The notes: generated by a model from the sequence alone, not told the origin. A stretch of DNA of 64,000 nt from Pseudogracilibacillus sp037071985 (GCF_037071985.1 NZ_JAXHDF010000008.1:1-64000); one strand, 5' to 3'; positions 34,072 through 44,391 are shown, numbered from the stretch's first letter. Numbers and translations are program-made.

Positions 34072-34725
34072 TTACTTGATCGCATCTTTAATATTTTGAA
34101 TCGCTTGCTTTCTATTCATTTCGTTAAAAATGGCGCTTCCTGCCACGAGAACATTTGCACCCGCATCTGTACAGAGTTTAGCCGTATCAACATTCACTCC
34201 ACCATCGACTTCAATTTCAAAAGAATAGTTGTTTTCAAGGCGCAATTGATGTAATACTTTAATTTTATGGACCATTTCATGAATAAAAGATTGTCCGCCA
34301 AAGCCGGGATTAACCGTCATAATTAGCACTAAATCTACATCTGACAAAATCTCTCGGATCATTTCTAAAGGTGTAGCAGGATTTAATACAACCCCTGGTT
34401 TAACACCTACATCTTTAATTAACTGGATTGTACGATGTAAATGAATACATGCTTCTTGATGAACCGTAATAATATCTGCACCTGCTTTCGCAAAGGCTGG
34501 TATATAGGAATCAGGATTTTCTATCATTAAATGAACATCTAAAGGAAGTGAAGTGATTGGACGAATCGCATCAACAATAAGTGGTCCAATTGTAATATTC
34601 GGTACAAAATGACCGTCCATTACATCAACATGTATATAATCGGCTCCACCTTCCTCTACCTCTTTTATTTCATCCCCTAATTTAGCGAAATCGGCTGACA
34701 ATATTGACGGTGCTATTTTAGTCAT
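34072..34725 (-). CDS. rpe: Ribulose-phosphate 3-epimerase
   Basis: Interconverts ribulose 5-phosphate and xylulose 5-phosphate in the pentose phosphate pathway. The 217-residue TIM barrel has KIAPSILSADFAKLG, the metal-binding YIHVDVMDGHFVPNITIGP, LDVHLMI, TVNPGFGGQSFI and EVDGGVN. The frame opens eight codons earlier; GAGGT and family alignment place the start at 34725, overlapping the rsgA stop by 8 bases. Complete, with normal length. Confidence 0.96.
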   Translation of the reverse strand: MTKIAPSILSADFAKLGDEIKEVEEGGADYIHVDVMDGHFVPNITIGPLIVDAIRPITSLPLDVHLMIENPDSYIPAFAKAGADIITVHQEACIHLHRTIQLIKDVGVKPGVVLNPATPLEMIREILSDVDLVLIMTVNPGFGGQSFIHEMVHKIKVLHQLRLENNYSFEIEVDGGVNVDTAKLCTDAGANVLVAGSAIFNEMNRKQAIQNIKDAIK

Positions 34726-35608
34726 TTGAATACCTCGGCTTTCTCTCAATAATTTCCTGTAAAAATTGTAAATAATGATTATAGCGATATTGTTTAATTT
34801 CTCCTGCTTCTACAGCTTGTTTAACTGCACAATGAGGCTCTTTAACATGTACACAAGATCTAAATTTACAATGGATACTTTTTTCGCGAATTTCTACAAA
34901 ATAATTTGACAACTCTTCTGTTTCTATATTGGTGAAATCTATGGAACTAAAACCCGGCGTGTCCGCAACAAGACCATTATCAACAGCCCATAATTCAACA
35001 TGCCTTGTTGTGTGCTTCCCTCTGCCTAAGCTTGTTGAAATTTCTCCGGTTTCAATTTTAAATTCCGGTTCTACAGCATTCAGTAAAGTAGATTTTCCTA
35101 CCCCTGATTGCCCCATCAAAACAGTTGTTTCTTCTTGAAAGAAGGACCTAATCTTTGTCAAATCATCATCTTCTATTAATGAGACAAATTCAATCGTATA
35201 TCCTAGGCTTTCATAATCTGCTTTATACTCTATCATTGTTTCTATCTCAGCTTCAGTTGCTAAATCTTTTTTTGTAACTATAATCATCGGATGGATTTGT
35301 TTTGCTTCAACAATCACTAAAAATCGATCTAACAGTAATGGACTGAAAGTCGGTTGACATACAGCGTTGACAATAATCGCCTGAGTTATATTTGCAATAG
35401 GCGGACGAACTAATTCATTGCTCCTTGGCTTTATGTTCTGAATATAACCTTCTTCATTTTCAGTGATATCAAACGTAACATAATCGCCAACTAAAGGGGT
35501 TATTTTTTTGTTACGAAAAACCCCTCTACCTTTACATGCAAAGATTTTATTGTCAGACTGAACATAGTAAAATCCACTTAACGCTTTAATGATTCTGCCT
35601 TCTGCCAT
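34718..35608 (-). CDS. rsgA: Ribosome small subunit-dependent GTPase RsgA (CpgA)
   Basis: Circularly permuted GTPase that checks 30S maturation; in Bacillus it also affects cell wall growth and is a PrkC substrate. The 296-residue protein has an N-terminal OB fold (about 1-65), G4 VTKKDLA ahead of G1 GQSGVGKSTLLN, DTPGFSS, and a C-terminal zinc site (CKFRSCVHVKEPHCAVKQA: Cys, Cys, His, Cys). Its start abuts the prkC stop by one base, so translation is probably coupled to the kinase. Confidence 0.96.
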   Translation of the reverse strand: MAEGRIIKALSGFYYVQSDNKIFACKGRGVFRNKKITPLVGDYVTFDITENEEGYIQNIKPRSNELVRPPIANITQAIIVNAVCQPTFSPLLLDRFLVIVEAKQIHPMIIVTKKDLATEAEIETMIEYKADYESLGYTIEFVSLIEDDDLTKIRSFFQEETTVLMGQSGVGKSTLLNAVEPEFKIETGEISTSLGRGKHTTRHVELWAVDNGLVADTPGFSSIDFTNIETEELSNYFVEIREKSIHCKFRSCVHVKEPHCAVKQAVEAGEIKQYRYNHYLQFLQEIIERKPRYSND

Positions 35609-37582
35609 TTATCCACCTTCTTTATATTCAACATTTCTTTGAATGATAATTTCTCCATCTCGTACAACTTTATATTCAGCAGTTTTATTCGGTGCAATTA
35701 CCAATGTCAACGTATATTCTTGATCTCCTTGAATTTGATCTTCATGAAAAACGTTAGAAATTGAGTTGTTCATATCTTCTACATATATTTGTACAGTCTG
35801 TGTCTGGTTTTCTTCGTCTTCATCATCTCCAGATGGTTGAAAGGGGACTGTAAATTTTACATTATGTGATTTTGGTGGTAATTCTTTAGGCCCTTTTGAA
35901 ACTATTACTTGTACAGAACTTCCTTCTGTCATATCCGTATTGGCAGCGGGACTCTGCTTAATGATAGTTCCTTCTGCAGCATCTGCATGTTCTTCACTGA
36001 CTTCAAGCTTTAACCCATTTTTTTCTGCATATTCTTTTGCTTGGTTTACTGTCATTCCATTTAAGCTACTTAAACTTACTTTATTTGGTCCACCACTAAC
36101 TTCAAATATAACAGTTGTTTCACTTGGAACTACCTCTTTAGTTGGTTCAGGTTGAATTTGGTTAACAATTTCTCCAACAGGTTTATCAGACACTATTTCA
36201 TAATCGATCACTTCATAACCTGCATCTTCTAAAATACGTTTTACCTGGCTGAAATTTTTACCAACATAATCACCAAATTCTACTTTCTCTTTACCGGAAC
36301 TAACATATACGTCAACAGTTGATTTCTCCTTAATAGTTCTTCCTTCTCCTGGATCCGTCTTTATAACAATTCCCTCTTCCACATCCTCAGAAGGAATTAA
36401 TTCTTTATTCACTTTGAGCTGTCGGCTTTCCAACTCTTCTTTTGCCTCATCATAATCGAGACCAACTACGTCAGGAACAGTTACATCCTTTGGAGCATTC
36501 ATCGCAAATACAATTAGTGCAGTAAGAGCGATCAATAATAAAACTATGCTAGCAATAAATCCTTTGCGTTTATAAAATCGTTTCTTTTTTGTCGATGATT
36601 GATTTTCCTTCTTAAGTTCCTTTGTTTTTTCCACGTTTGTGTTCGTATGTACGATTGTGTCGTTATCGTTCACCTGCAGCTTTTCATCCGTAATAATCGG
36701 TATGGCTTTCGTTTCTTCCCCTTCTTCAATTGGAGGTTTAAATACTTCAGCATTCATATGGTTAGGATCCAACGCTACATTTAATGCTTCTTCCATTTCA
36801 TATACACTTTCAAAGCGATGAAATGGATCTTTAGCAGTTGCTTTTAATACAATATTTTCAACACTCTGTGGTATATTTGCATCTAAACTTCTAACTGAAG
36901 GTGTTTCATTTTGCAAATGTTTTAAGGCTATAGAGATTGGAGATTGACCCGAAAAAGGTAAATGTCCCGTTAACAATTCATAGAAAACGATCCCTAGGGA
37001 ATAAATATCCGATTTTTTTGTAGCCATCCCTCCACGCGCTTGTTCGGGTGACAAATAATGAACAGATCCTAATATAGAATTTGTTTGCGTTAATGACGTT
37101 GCGCTTAATGCAATAGCAATTCCAAAATCAGTAACTTTAATATTTCCAAACCGATCCATTAAAATATTTTGCGGCTTAATATCCCGATGAATTAATCCAT
37201 TTGCATGTGCATGAGTAATAGCGTCTGTCAATTGTTTCATGATTTCGATTGATTCATGTACTTCAAGTGGTCCATTTTGAATAATGTATTCTTTCAATGT
37301 TAATCCATCGATATACTCCATTACCATATATAGAATATGATTTTCTTCCCCAACATCATAAATATTAACAATATTTGGATGTGAAAGACTCGTTGCGGCT
37401 TGTGCTTCGCGATCAAACCGTTCAATAAACTCTGGGTCGTTTGCAAATTCGAGTCGCAAAACTTTTATTGCAACATCACGGTTTAAAATAATATCTCTGG
37501 CTAAATACACATTAGCCATTCCACCGCCACCAATTGTTCGTTTAATGCGATACCTTTCGCTAAGTAAGTGTCCTTCTAACAT
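35609..37582 (-). CDS. prkC: PASTA-domain serine/threonine kinase PrkC
   Basis: Membrane kinase that senses muropeptides and promotes spore germination and stationary-phase physiology. The 657-residue protein has an N-terminal Hanks kinase domain (about 10-270): GGGGMANVYLARD glycine loop, VAIKVL lysine, HRDIKPQN catalytic loop, DFG, and an activation loop rich in Thr/Ser. A linker and one membrane span (KGFIASIVLLLIALTALIVF, about 340-360) follow. Three extracellular PASTA repeats (about 365-570) and a C-terminal beta domain complete it. It overlaps prpC. Confidence 0.97.
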   Translation of the reverse strand: MLEGHLLSERYRIKRTIGGGGMANVYLARDIILNRDVAIKVLRLEFANDPEFIERFDREAQAATSLSHPNIVNIYDVGEENHILYMVMEYIDGLTLKEYIIQNGPLEVHESIEIMKQLTDAITHAHANGLIHRDIKPQNILMDRFGNIKVTDFGIAIALSATSLTQTNSILGSVHYLSPEQARGGMATKKSDIYSLGIVFYELLTGHLPFSGQSPISIALKHLQNETPSVRSLDANIPQSVENIVLKATAKDPFHRFESVYEMEEALNVALDPNHMNAEVFKPPIEEGEETKAIPIITDEKLQVNDNDTIVHTNTNVEKTKELKKENQSSTKKKRFYKRKGFIASIVLLLIALTALIVFAMNAPKDVTVPDVVGLDYDEAKEELESRQLKVNKELIPSEDVEEGIVIKTDPGEGRTIKEKSTVDVYVSSGKEKVEFGDYVGKNFSQVKRILEDAGYEVIDYEIVSDKPVGEIVNQIQPEPTKEVVPSETTVIFEVSGGPNKVSLSSLNGMTVNQAKEYAEKNGLKLEVSEEHADAAEGTIIKQSPAANTDMTEGSSVQVIVSKGPKELPPKSHNVKFTVPFQPSGDDEDEENQTQTVQIYVEDMNNSISNVFHEDQIQGDQEYTLTLVIAPNKTAEYKVVRDGEIIIQRNVEYKEGG

Positions 37583-38337
37583 GGCGAATCACCTACTTGA
37601 TTTGAAGTAGACTTCTTTATAAGAGCAAGCGATATATTATCTTCTCCGCCACGTTCATTTGATAAATGAATAAATTCCTTTGCTAAATGATCAATTTCCT
37701 GTCCATCACGTAAATATCGTTCAATTTCTTCATCCGTTATTTTGTTCGTTAACCCATCTGAACATAGTAGCAATATATTATTAGCTTCCCAATTGATTGT
37801 TTGAATATCAGGGTGTACGGACTCCTCTGTACCAACTGCTTTTAATAATACATTTTTCCTTGGGTGTTGCTCCGCATCAAGCTTAGTAATTTGTCCAGTT
37901 CGGATTAACTCATTTACAAGCGAATGGTCATTTGTTAGCTGTTCAAACTTTGTTTCATTTAATAAATAACAGCGGCTGTCACCTATATGAGCGATTGATA
38001 CAAAGTCCTTTGTACAAATACTGATGACAACAGTCGTTCCCATTCCTTCGTATTCTTCTTTTTCTAATGAACAGTGATATATTTCAGTGTTCATTTTCGT
38101 CATTATCGTTTGAAGCAAATCTTCTGCTTCGACTGGGGTATCTATTCTATCGATTGATTCCCATTGCTTTTTAATAAATGAAACAGCTAATTGACTAGCA
38201 ACTTCTCCTGCTAAATGCCCACCCATGCCATCAGCCACTATCGCAAGTAATTGACCGGCTTTATTATAAAAAATACCACCGGCATCTTCGTTTGTTGCAC
38301 GCAATTGGCCACGATCTGTTATAAATTGCCCATACAC
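37576..38337 (-). CDS. prpC: PP2C-family protein phosphatase PrpC
   Basis: Mn-dependent phosphatase that reverses PrkC phosphorylation. The 253-residue protein has TDRGQLRATNEDAGG, VADGMGGHLAGE, GTTVVISI, HIGDSRCYLL, LLCSDGLTNK and GGEDNISLALIKK, all standard metal and catalytic motifs. The ATG two codons upstream abuts the GAGGTG, while the GTG at 38337 has correct spacing and aligns with the B. subtilis start, so I prefer it. It overlaps prkC by 7 bases, so the pair is coupled. Confidence 0.95.
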   Translation of the reverse strand: MYGQFITDRGQLRATNEDAGGIFYNKAGQLLAIVADGMGGHLAGEVASQLAVSFIKKQWESIDRIDTPVEAEDLLQTIMTKMNTEIYHCSLEKEEYEGMGTTVVISICTKDFVSIAHIGDSRCYLLNETKFEQLTNDHSLVNELIRTGQITKLDAEQHPRKNVLLKAVGTEESVHPDIQTINWEANNILLLCSDGLTNKITDEEIERYLRDGQEIDHLAKEFIHLSNERGGEDNISLALIKKSTSNQVGDSPC

Positions 38338-38369
38338 TTTCATCACCTCTTTTTCAAAGAAACTTAAAT

Positions 38370-39722
38370 TTAATGATCATTTTTTTCTAATCTTGTAATA
38401 AAAAATCCATCCGATTGAATTGTGTGCGGGAACAGTTGGATTCCAAATTCTGTTATCCTAGCATTTTCAGAATGAATAGATAGTTCATCAAGAAAAGTCT
38501 TATCTACGTAAAAATTACTATGTTTTTTTATGAATTGACGTACAACCTCTTCATTTTCAGTAGTATCAACCGTACACGTACTATAGACGATTTTACCATC
38601 TTTTTTCAATAATGGAGCTATATGTTCTAGTATAGCAAATTGAATATCATGCAGTTTATTAATATCTTCTACATTTTTATTATATTTAATATCTGGTTTT
38701 GTACGAATAACCCCTAGTCCTGAACAAGGTGCGTCAACCAATATACGATCAAAAGTTTCTGGCTTGTAAACAGTTTGTAAACTTCGGGCATCACACTGTC
38801 CAACTTGAATATTCGTTAATCCTAGTCTAGAAGCATTGTTTTCGATTAATTTAAGTTTATTTTTATGAAGATCGTATGAATGGATAGTCCCTTTATTATT
38901 CATTAGCTCGCCAAGATAAGTAGCTTTACCTCCGGGAGCACTACAAGTGTCTAGTACTTGCATGTTCTGTTCAACTTGCAATGTTCTACTTGCTAACATG
39001 GAACTTTGATCTTGAACAGTAATTAATCCCTCTGCGATAAGATTTGTTTTCAATATATTCCCATTTCGAATAATTATACCATCTTTACAATATGGTGAAC
39101 CTTCGGCAGTGATTCCTTCATCCTTTAATCTATCAAGGATTTGTTCACGAGTCGTTCGCAATCTGTTTATACGAATACTAATAGGTTTTTTAGTAACATT
39201 TGTTTCACACATTTGTTTAGTCAAATCAAACCCATATTGATCGACCCATCTTTCAACTAACCATTTAGGATGGCTTGTACTAATGGATAATTGGAGAATC
39301 GGGTCTGGTATTTTATCTAATGCAGGAACACCTTTTCTTAGCATATTACGTAATATGCCATTAACAAAGGAGGCAATCCCTCTATGGCCTTTATGTTTAG
39401 CTATTTCTACAGATTCATCAATTACCGCATAGGCGGGTATCTTATCCAAAAATTGTAACTGGAACACAGACATTCTAAGTAACGTCATAACCCAATCAGT
39501 TACTTTTTTTGGAGTTTGAATAAAAGGTGTTAAATAATAATCAAGTGTCATTTTTCTTTCCATTGTTCCATACACGATTTCAGTTAGGAGTCTTTCATCT
39601 TGTTCGCTCAATTTAGATTTATGGATCATTTGTGATAAAAGCAAGTGACTAAAACTGCCTTCTTTTTCGATTCGTAACAATAGATCGAGTGCAATATATC
39701 TCACATTTTGTTCTTTTTGCAT
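38370..39722 (-). CDS. rsmB: 16S rRNA (cytosine-C5)-methyltransferase RsmB
   Basis: Methylates C967 of 16S rRNA. The 450-residue protein has the N-terminal NusB-like domain (about 5-135) followed by a SAM-dependent Sun domain. The SAM domain shows LDTCSAPGGKATYLGELM, the ILVDAPCSGLGVIRTKPDIKY motif with its catalytic cysteine, and YSTCTV with the second cysteine. GTG three codons upstream belongs to the GGAGTG ribosome site, so I chose the ATG. It is coupled to fmt upstream and followed by prpC. Confidence 0.96.
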   Translation of the reverse strand: MQKEQNVRYIALDLLLRIEKEGSFSHLLLSQMIHKSKLSEQDERLLTEIVYGTMERKMTLDYYLTPFIQTPKKVTDWVMTLLRMSVFQLQFLDKIPAYAVIDESVEIAKHKGHRGIASFVNGILRNMLRKGVPALDKIPDPILQLSISTSHPKWLVERWVDQYGFDLTKQMCETNVTKKPISIRINRLRTTREQILDRLKDEGITAEGSPYCKDGIIIRNGNILKTNLIAEGLITVQDQSSMLASRTLQVEQNMQVLDTCSAPGGKATYLGELMNNKGTIHSYDLHKNKLKLIENNASRLGLTNIQVGQCDARSLQTVYKPETFDRILVDAPCSGLGVIRTKPDIKYNKNVEDINKLHDIQFAILEHIAPLLKKDGKIVYSTCTVDTTENEEVVRQFIKKHSNFYVDKTFLDELSIHSENARITEFGIQLFPHTIQSDGFFITRLEKNDH

Positions 39723-39727
39723 GGTAT

Positions 39728-40669
39728 TCACTCCATCTTTTGGCCAACTTGTATAAGATCAGGATTTCCTCTCAAAAACTCACTAACTTGCATCCGTTTT
39801 TTCCCTGCCGGTTGCAATTCAGTAATAGTAACGCCTTTATTATTTCCACAAATTACTGTAAATGATTCATTATTAGTAACGTGCACGATCTCGCCAGGTT
39901 GCCTATTCTCGTATTTATTGTTATCTAATTCTGCCCACCAGACTTTTAACCTTTTACCTTCAAATTTAGTAAAAGCAACTGGCCAAGGATGAAGTCCTCG
40001 AATCTGGTTATAAACAGTCTCATTTGATTTAGACCAATCAATTTTTTCTTGTTCTGTCTTAATGTTTGGTGCAAATGTTGCTTTATTTTCATCTTGTTTT
40101 ATTCTCTCATTTGTTTTATCAAATATAGATGGCAATGTTTTTACCAATAGTTTTGCTCCCACAATTGATAACGTATCATGGAGAGTACCTACATGGTCTG
40201 TTTGGAGAATAGGTACTTTTTCTTGAGAAATAATATCTCCTGCATCCAACTTTTCAGCCATATACATAATGGTTATGCCAGTTTCTTTTTTTCCTTCTAA
40301 GATAGCATAATGAATTGGTGCACCTCCACGCAATTCAGGTAATAAGGATGCATGGACATTAATACATCCATATGGCGGGTAATTTAACACTTCTTTTGGC
40401 AGTAATTGTCCATACGCTGCAGTAACAATTAAATCTGCATCATATTTTAGTAGTTCTTCATATTCGTCTGACAATCTTTCGGGTTGAAAGACTGGTATCC
40501 CTAATTTAATTGCACTCTCCTTTACTGGAGGTGCAGTTAACTCTCTTTTTCTTCCCTTAGGACGGTCTGGTTGAGTAACAACTAAAACTATTTCATACGA
40601 GGATTCAATTAGCGCTTGTAATATTGGTACAGAAAAATCTGGGGTTCCCATAAAAATAATTTTTTTCAT
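39728..40669 (-). CDS. fmt: Methionyl-tRNA formyltransferase
   Basis: Formylates initiator Met-tRNA using 10-formyl-THF. The 313-residue protein has IIFMGTPDFSVPILQALI at the start and the active-site set INVHASLLPELRGGAPIHYAIL plus MAEKLDAGDI (Asn, His, Asp). A C-terminal OB-like tRNA-binding domain starts near 205. Its usual partner def (peptide deformylase) is missing between priA and fmt: the gap is only 13 bp. Confidence 0.97.
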   Translation of the reverse strand: MKKIIFMGTPDFSVPILQALIESSYEIVLVVTQPDRPKGRKRELTAPPVKESAIKLGIPVFQPERLSDEYEELLKYDADLIVTAAYGQLLPKEVLNYPPYGCINVHASLLPELRGGAPIHYAILEGKKETGITIMYMAEKLDAGDIISQEKVPILQTDHVGTLHDTLSIVGAKLLVKTLPSIFDKTNERIKQDENKATFAPNIKTEQEKIDWSKSNETVYNQIRGLHPWPVAFTKFEGKRLKVWWAELDNNKYENRQPGEIVHVTNNESFTVICGNNKGVTITELQPAGKKRMQVSEFLRGNPDLIQVGQKME

Positions 40670-40682
40670 ACTTAATTCCTTT

Positions 40683-43088
40683 CTACATTAACTGGTATGG
40701 ATTAAAATCGATTAAAATTTGTAAATCCCTTCTTCGTTCATCCTGAAAGTCTTCTAATATCTTATTAATAGATTGTTGTAGATATGGTTCATGACGATAC
40801 TTTATCATTAACTGATAACGATAACGGTTTTTTATCCGAGCAATCGGAGAAGGCGATGGACCTAAAATAAAAGAACCGTCATGCAATTTATTTTCTAATT
40901 TACTACGTATTTGTTGTGCAACAGAATAAACGTTTTGCTCATTTTCGTGTGATATTGTTATTAACGCTAAAAATACATAAGGTGGATAAAGAAAAGTCTT
41001 TCTAATTTGCATCTCATGATTAAAAAACGTCTCAAAATCATATTTACTTGCCAATTCAATACTGTAATGATCTGGTGTGTACGTTTGAACGATAACCTCA
41101 CCAGTTAGTTCATGGCGCCCGGCACGTCCACTTACTTGAGTAATAAGTTGAAACGTTTTTTCACTTGAGCGAAAATCAGGTAAATGCAACATAGAATCTG
41201 CTGCAAGTACTCCCACCAAGGTTACATTTTCAAAATCTAATCCTTTTGCAATCATTTGTGTACCTAATAAAATATCTGCTTCTTTTTCGGCAAATCTTTT
41301 TAAGAGCCTTTCATGTGCTCCTTTTTTTCTTGTTGTATCTACATCCATTCGGATAATTTTAGCTTCTGGAATCAGTTTTGTTAATGCCTCTTCAACACGC
41401 TCTGTTCCGGTTCCAAAAAAACGAATTGACGTACTCTCACAATTAGGACAATAGATAGGCATTGGCTGCTCATGTCCACAATAATGGCATTTAAGAGCAT
41501 TTTCACCTTTATGAAAAGTTAGCGATATATCACAATTAGGACACTCTTCTACATGACCACAATCACGACAAAGGGCAAAGGTGGAATACCCTCTTCTATT
41601 CAACAACAATACGATTTGCTCTTGTTTTATTAGACAAGCTTTAATCTTTTCTGTTAACGCTCTAGAGAACATCGTTCGATTTCCTTCATGAAGCTCTTTC
41701 CTCATATCAATAATATCAACTTGTGGCATCGGTTTCTCATTTGTTCTTTTCGTTAATTTCAACAAATGATACACATCTTTTTTTCCTCGTGCATACGACT
41801 CGAGAGTAGGAGTTGCACTACCAAGGATAACTGGACAGTCATTATACTCACCACGTTTAATTGCAACATCTCGAGCATGATAACGAGGGGATTCTTCTTG
41901 TTTGTAAGTCGTTTCATGTTCTTCATCAATAATAATAATACCCAAGTTTTCAAACGGAGCGAAGATTGCAGATCTCGCTCCGACTACAACTTTTACTTCT
42001 TTTCGATGGATCTTACGCCATTCATCATACTTCTCACCAACAGACAAGGCGCTATGAAGTACAGCTACATTAGAACCGAATCGACCTTTAAAACGTTTTA
42101 CCATCTGTGGAGTTAATGAAATTTCTGGTACTAAAACAATTGCTTCCTTGCCTTTATGAATAACTTTTTCTATCGCTTGCAAGTAAATTTCAGTTTTTCC
42201 ACTCCCGGTGACGCCATACAGTAAAAATGTTTTATGAACATTGTTTTCTATCGAGTTATTAATTGGACGAATAGCAAGCTCTTGTTCATCAGTCAATTGT
42301 AAATTCTTTGTTTTCTTGAATTCCTCTTCATACGGATTTCGGTACACTTCTACTTTTTTAAGAGTAAGCAATTCCTTGTCTATTAAGGCTTTTAGGTTAC
42401 TTCGATTAATTTGTAATTGTTGATATAATTCTGTTTGGTCAATTGGGTATGGATGCTGAATAAAAAACTGGAGAATTTCTTTCTGACGAATCGCCCGATT
42501 GTTTGTTTTCTTTAATCCCTCTTTTAAATGTTCTGGTGATGAGGGATAGACCAATGTTTTATATCGTTTAGTTGCCTTAGATGCTACTACATATTGGACT
42601 GCAAGATCCCCTTTTTCAATGTAGTACTGAAGATTTTTATAAGAACCTAAAACAGCAAGAGCTTCTTCAAATGAAATTGCGTTCTTTTGCTGAAGTTTTT
42701 GTTCAAGTACATTTGGCAACGGTATGTCTGTTAAACGAATAATTTCTTTTGAGTATTTTGCTTTTAAAACTTGTGGTAACATTGCTTGGTATGTCGAAAT
42801 ATATAAAGAAACTGTTTTTTCTGCTAACCAACGCCCTAATTGTAGTAGCTCATCCGTTAATACTGGGGTGATATCCAAGACATCCATAATTTCACGTAAA
42901 TTTTCATACGACGATTCATGTATTCTCTTTATTACAAACCCAGTAATCTTTCTTGGCCCAAAAGGTATAACAACCCGCATGCCAGGTTTTAACATCTCTT
43001 GAAACTTTTCAGGGATTCTGTAATCAAATGTCTGATTTACAACACTTGACGGGACGTCGACAATTACTTTTGCAATATTCACTTCCAT
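40683..43088 (-). CDS. priA: Primosomal protein N' (replication restart helicase PriA)
   Basis: Restarts collapsed replication forks. The 801-residue protein has an N-terminal DNA-binding domain (about 1-110) and helicase core with Walker A YGVTGSGKTEIYL. The DEEH box IIIDEEHETTYKQ and GSATPTLES are seen. Eight zinc-binding cysteines lie between about 510 and 560 (CRDCGHVEECPNC, CHYCG, YCPNC), followed by LGTQMIAKGLDFENVTLVGV and QVSGRAGR. It overlaps the coaBC stop by 10 bases. Confidence 0.97.
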   Translation of the reverse strand: MEVNIAKVIVDVPSSVVNQTFDYRIPEKFQEMLKPGMRVVIPFGPRKITGFVIKRIHESSYENLREIMDVLDITPVLTDELLQLGRWLAEKTVSLYISTYQAMLPQVLKAKYSKEIIRLTDIPLPNVLEQKLQQKNAISFEEALAVLGSYKNLQYYIEKGDLAVQYVVASKATKRYKTLVYPSSPEHLKEGLKKTNNRAIRQKEILQFFIQHPYPIDQTELYQQLQINRSNLKALIDKELLTLKKVEVYRNPYEEEFKKTKNLQLTDEQELAIRPINNSIENNVHKTFLLYGVTGSGKTEIYLQAIEKVIHKGKEAIVLVPEISLTPQMVKRFKGRFGSNVAVLHSALSVGEKYDEWRKIHRKEVKVVVGARSAIFAPFENLGIIIIDEEHETTYKQEESPRYHARDVAIKRGEYNDCPVILGSATPTLESYARGKKDVYHLLKLTKRTNEKPMPQVDIIDMRKELHEGNRTMFSRALTEKIKACLIKQEQIVLLLNRRGYSTFALCRDCGHVEECPNCDISLTFHKGENALKCHYCGHEQPMPIYCPNCESTSIRFFGTGTERVEEALTKLIPEAKIIRMDVDTTRKKGAHERLLKRFAEKEADILLGTQMIAKGLDFENVTLVGVLAADSMLHLPDFRSSEKTFQLITQVSGRAGRHELTGEVIVQTYTPDHYSIELASKYDFETFFNHEMQIRKTFLYPPYVFLALITISHENEQNVYSVAQQIRSKLENKLHDGSFILGPSPSPIARIKNRYRYQLMIKYRHEPYLQQSINKILEDFQDERRRDLQILIDFNPYQLM

Positions 43089-44287
43089 CCTTCTTTCATA
43101 TCTCTATCAACGAAATGAAGGATTTTTTCAGCAATCTCATCTTTTGTTGCAAGAGGTATAGCCACTTCATCCTCAGATTTATTAAAATAAGTAACTATAT
43201 TTGTATCTACTGCAAAACCGGCTCCCTCTTCCACAACATTATTTATTACGATGGCATCCAAATGTTTTTTCCGTAATTTTTCCTTCCCGTATTCTAACGG
43301 TGTATTCGTTTCTGCAGCAAAACCGACAATAAATTGATTAGACTTATTTTCTCCTAATGATTGCAAAATGTCTTTTGTTCGTTCCATTTCAATTACAAGG
43401 TCGCCAGGTTGTTTTTTCATCTTTTCATTGTATACTACTTTAGGGCGGTAATCAGCGACGGCTGCAGCTTTAATGACTATATCCGCTTCGTTAAAGTATT
43501 CCCACATTGCTTGATACATATCTTCTGCTGTTACAACATCGATTCGTTTAATAGATTGATGCACAGTTTTTAATTCAACCGGTCCAGCTACAAGTGTTAC
43601 TTCTGCTCCGAATTTTGCTGCCGCTTCTGCAAGGGCAAAACCCATTTTACCGGAAGAACGATTGGAAAAATAACGGACGGGATCTATCACTTCACGAGTC
43701 GGCCCAGCTGAGATAAGCACTTTTTTTCCTTCTAATAAATTCGCATGCTGTCGATGTGTGCATATCGTCTTTATAATAGTTTCTGGCTCTTCCAATCTGC
43801 CTTTTCCTACGTATCCACATGCTAAATATCCAGCACCAGGCTCAATGAAATGATATCCCCATTCTACTAATTTTTTCATATTTTCAATAACAGCTGGATG
43901 TTCATACATATGCACATTCATTGCGGGTGCGATGTAAATATCAGCCCTCGTTGCTAGCAACGTCGTTGTTAACATATCATCCGCTATTCCAAATGCTATT
44001 TTGCTAATTATATTAGCGGTCGCAGGTGCAATAATGGCTATATCAGCCCAATCAGCTATATCTATATGGGCAATTTTATTCGGATCTTTCTCATCAAAGG
44101 TATCCGTATATACCGGATTCCTTGTTAATGCCTGAAATGTCAATGGCGAAACAAATTTCGTTGCGCCCGGCGTCATCATTACCCTTACTTCGGCTCCTTG
44201 TTGAGTAAGTTTACTTGCTAGGTCACAGGCCTTATAGACGGCAATTCCACCTGTAACTCCTAATAATATTTTCTTGTTTTGTAACAT
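43079..44287 (-). CDS. coaBC: Bifunctional phosphopantothenoylcysteine decarboxylase/synthase CoaBC
   Basis: Two steps of coenzyme A synthesis. The N-terminal flavoprotein decarboxylase CoaC (about 1-180) has LLGVTGGIAVYKACDL, PAMNVHMYEHPAV (the Pro-Ala-Met-Asn motif) and the GYLACGYVGKGRLEEP cysteine loop. The C-terminal synthetase CoaB (about 185-402) has ISAGPTREVIDPVRYFSNRSSGKMG and KAAAVADYRP. The frame opens with GTG inside the GAGGTG ribosome site, so the ATG at 44287 is used. Complete fusion form. Confidence 0.97.
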   Translation of the reverse strand: MLQNKKILLGVTGGIAVYKACDLASKLTQQGAEVRVMMTPGATKFVSPLTFQALTRNPVYTDTFDEKDPNKIAHIDIADWADIAIIAPATANIISKIAFGIADDMLTTTLLATRADIYIAPAMNVHMYEHPAVIENMKKLVEWGYHFIEPGAGYLACGYVGKGRLEEPETIIKTICTHRQHANLLEGKKVLISAGPTREVIDPVRYFSNRSSGKMGFALAEAAAKFGAEVTLVAGPVELKTVHQSIKRIDVVTAEDMYQAMWEYFNEADIVIKAAAVADYRPKVVYNEKMKKQPGDLVIEMERTKDILQSLGENKSNQFIVGFAAETNTPLEYGKEKLRKKHLDAIVINNVVEEGAGFAVDTNIVTYFNKSEDEVAIPLATKDEIAEKILHFVDRDMKEGWK

Positions 44288-44360
44288 AGTAAGCACCTCT
44301 TCATTCTACTAACAGGGTTAAACGGACTTCTAAGCACTTGTTTTCTGTGGTCCATATCGC

Positions 44361-44391
44361 AAAAACCCTTGCAACTAATTAGCAAGGGTTT
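44361..44391 (-). terminator. gmk-rpoZ terminator
   Basis: Perfect 10-bp stem AAACCCTTGC / GCAAGGGTTT with a 9-nt loop and a following TT-rich end on the minus strand, 8 bp after the rpoZ stop. Separates rpoZ from coaBC. Confidence 0.8.

Noticed and set aside
41766..42116. Plus-strand frame of 116 codons inside priA
   Set aside because: Antisense shadow of a highly conserved helicase region; no ribosome site or domain.
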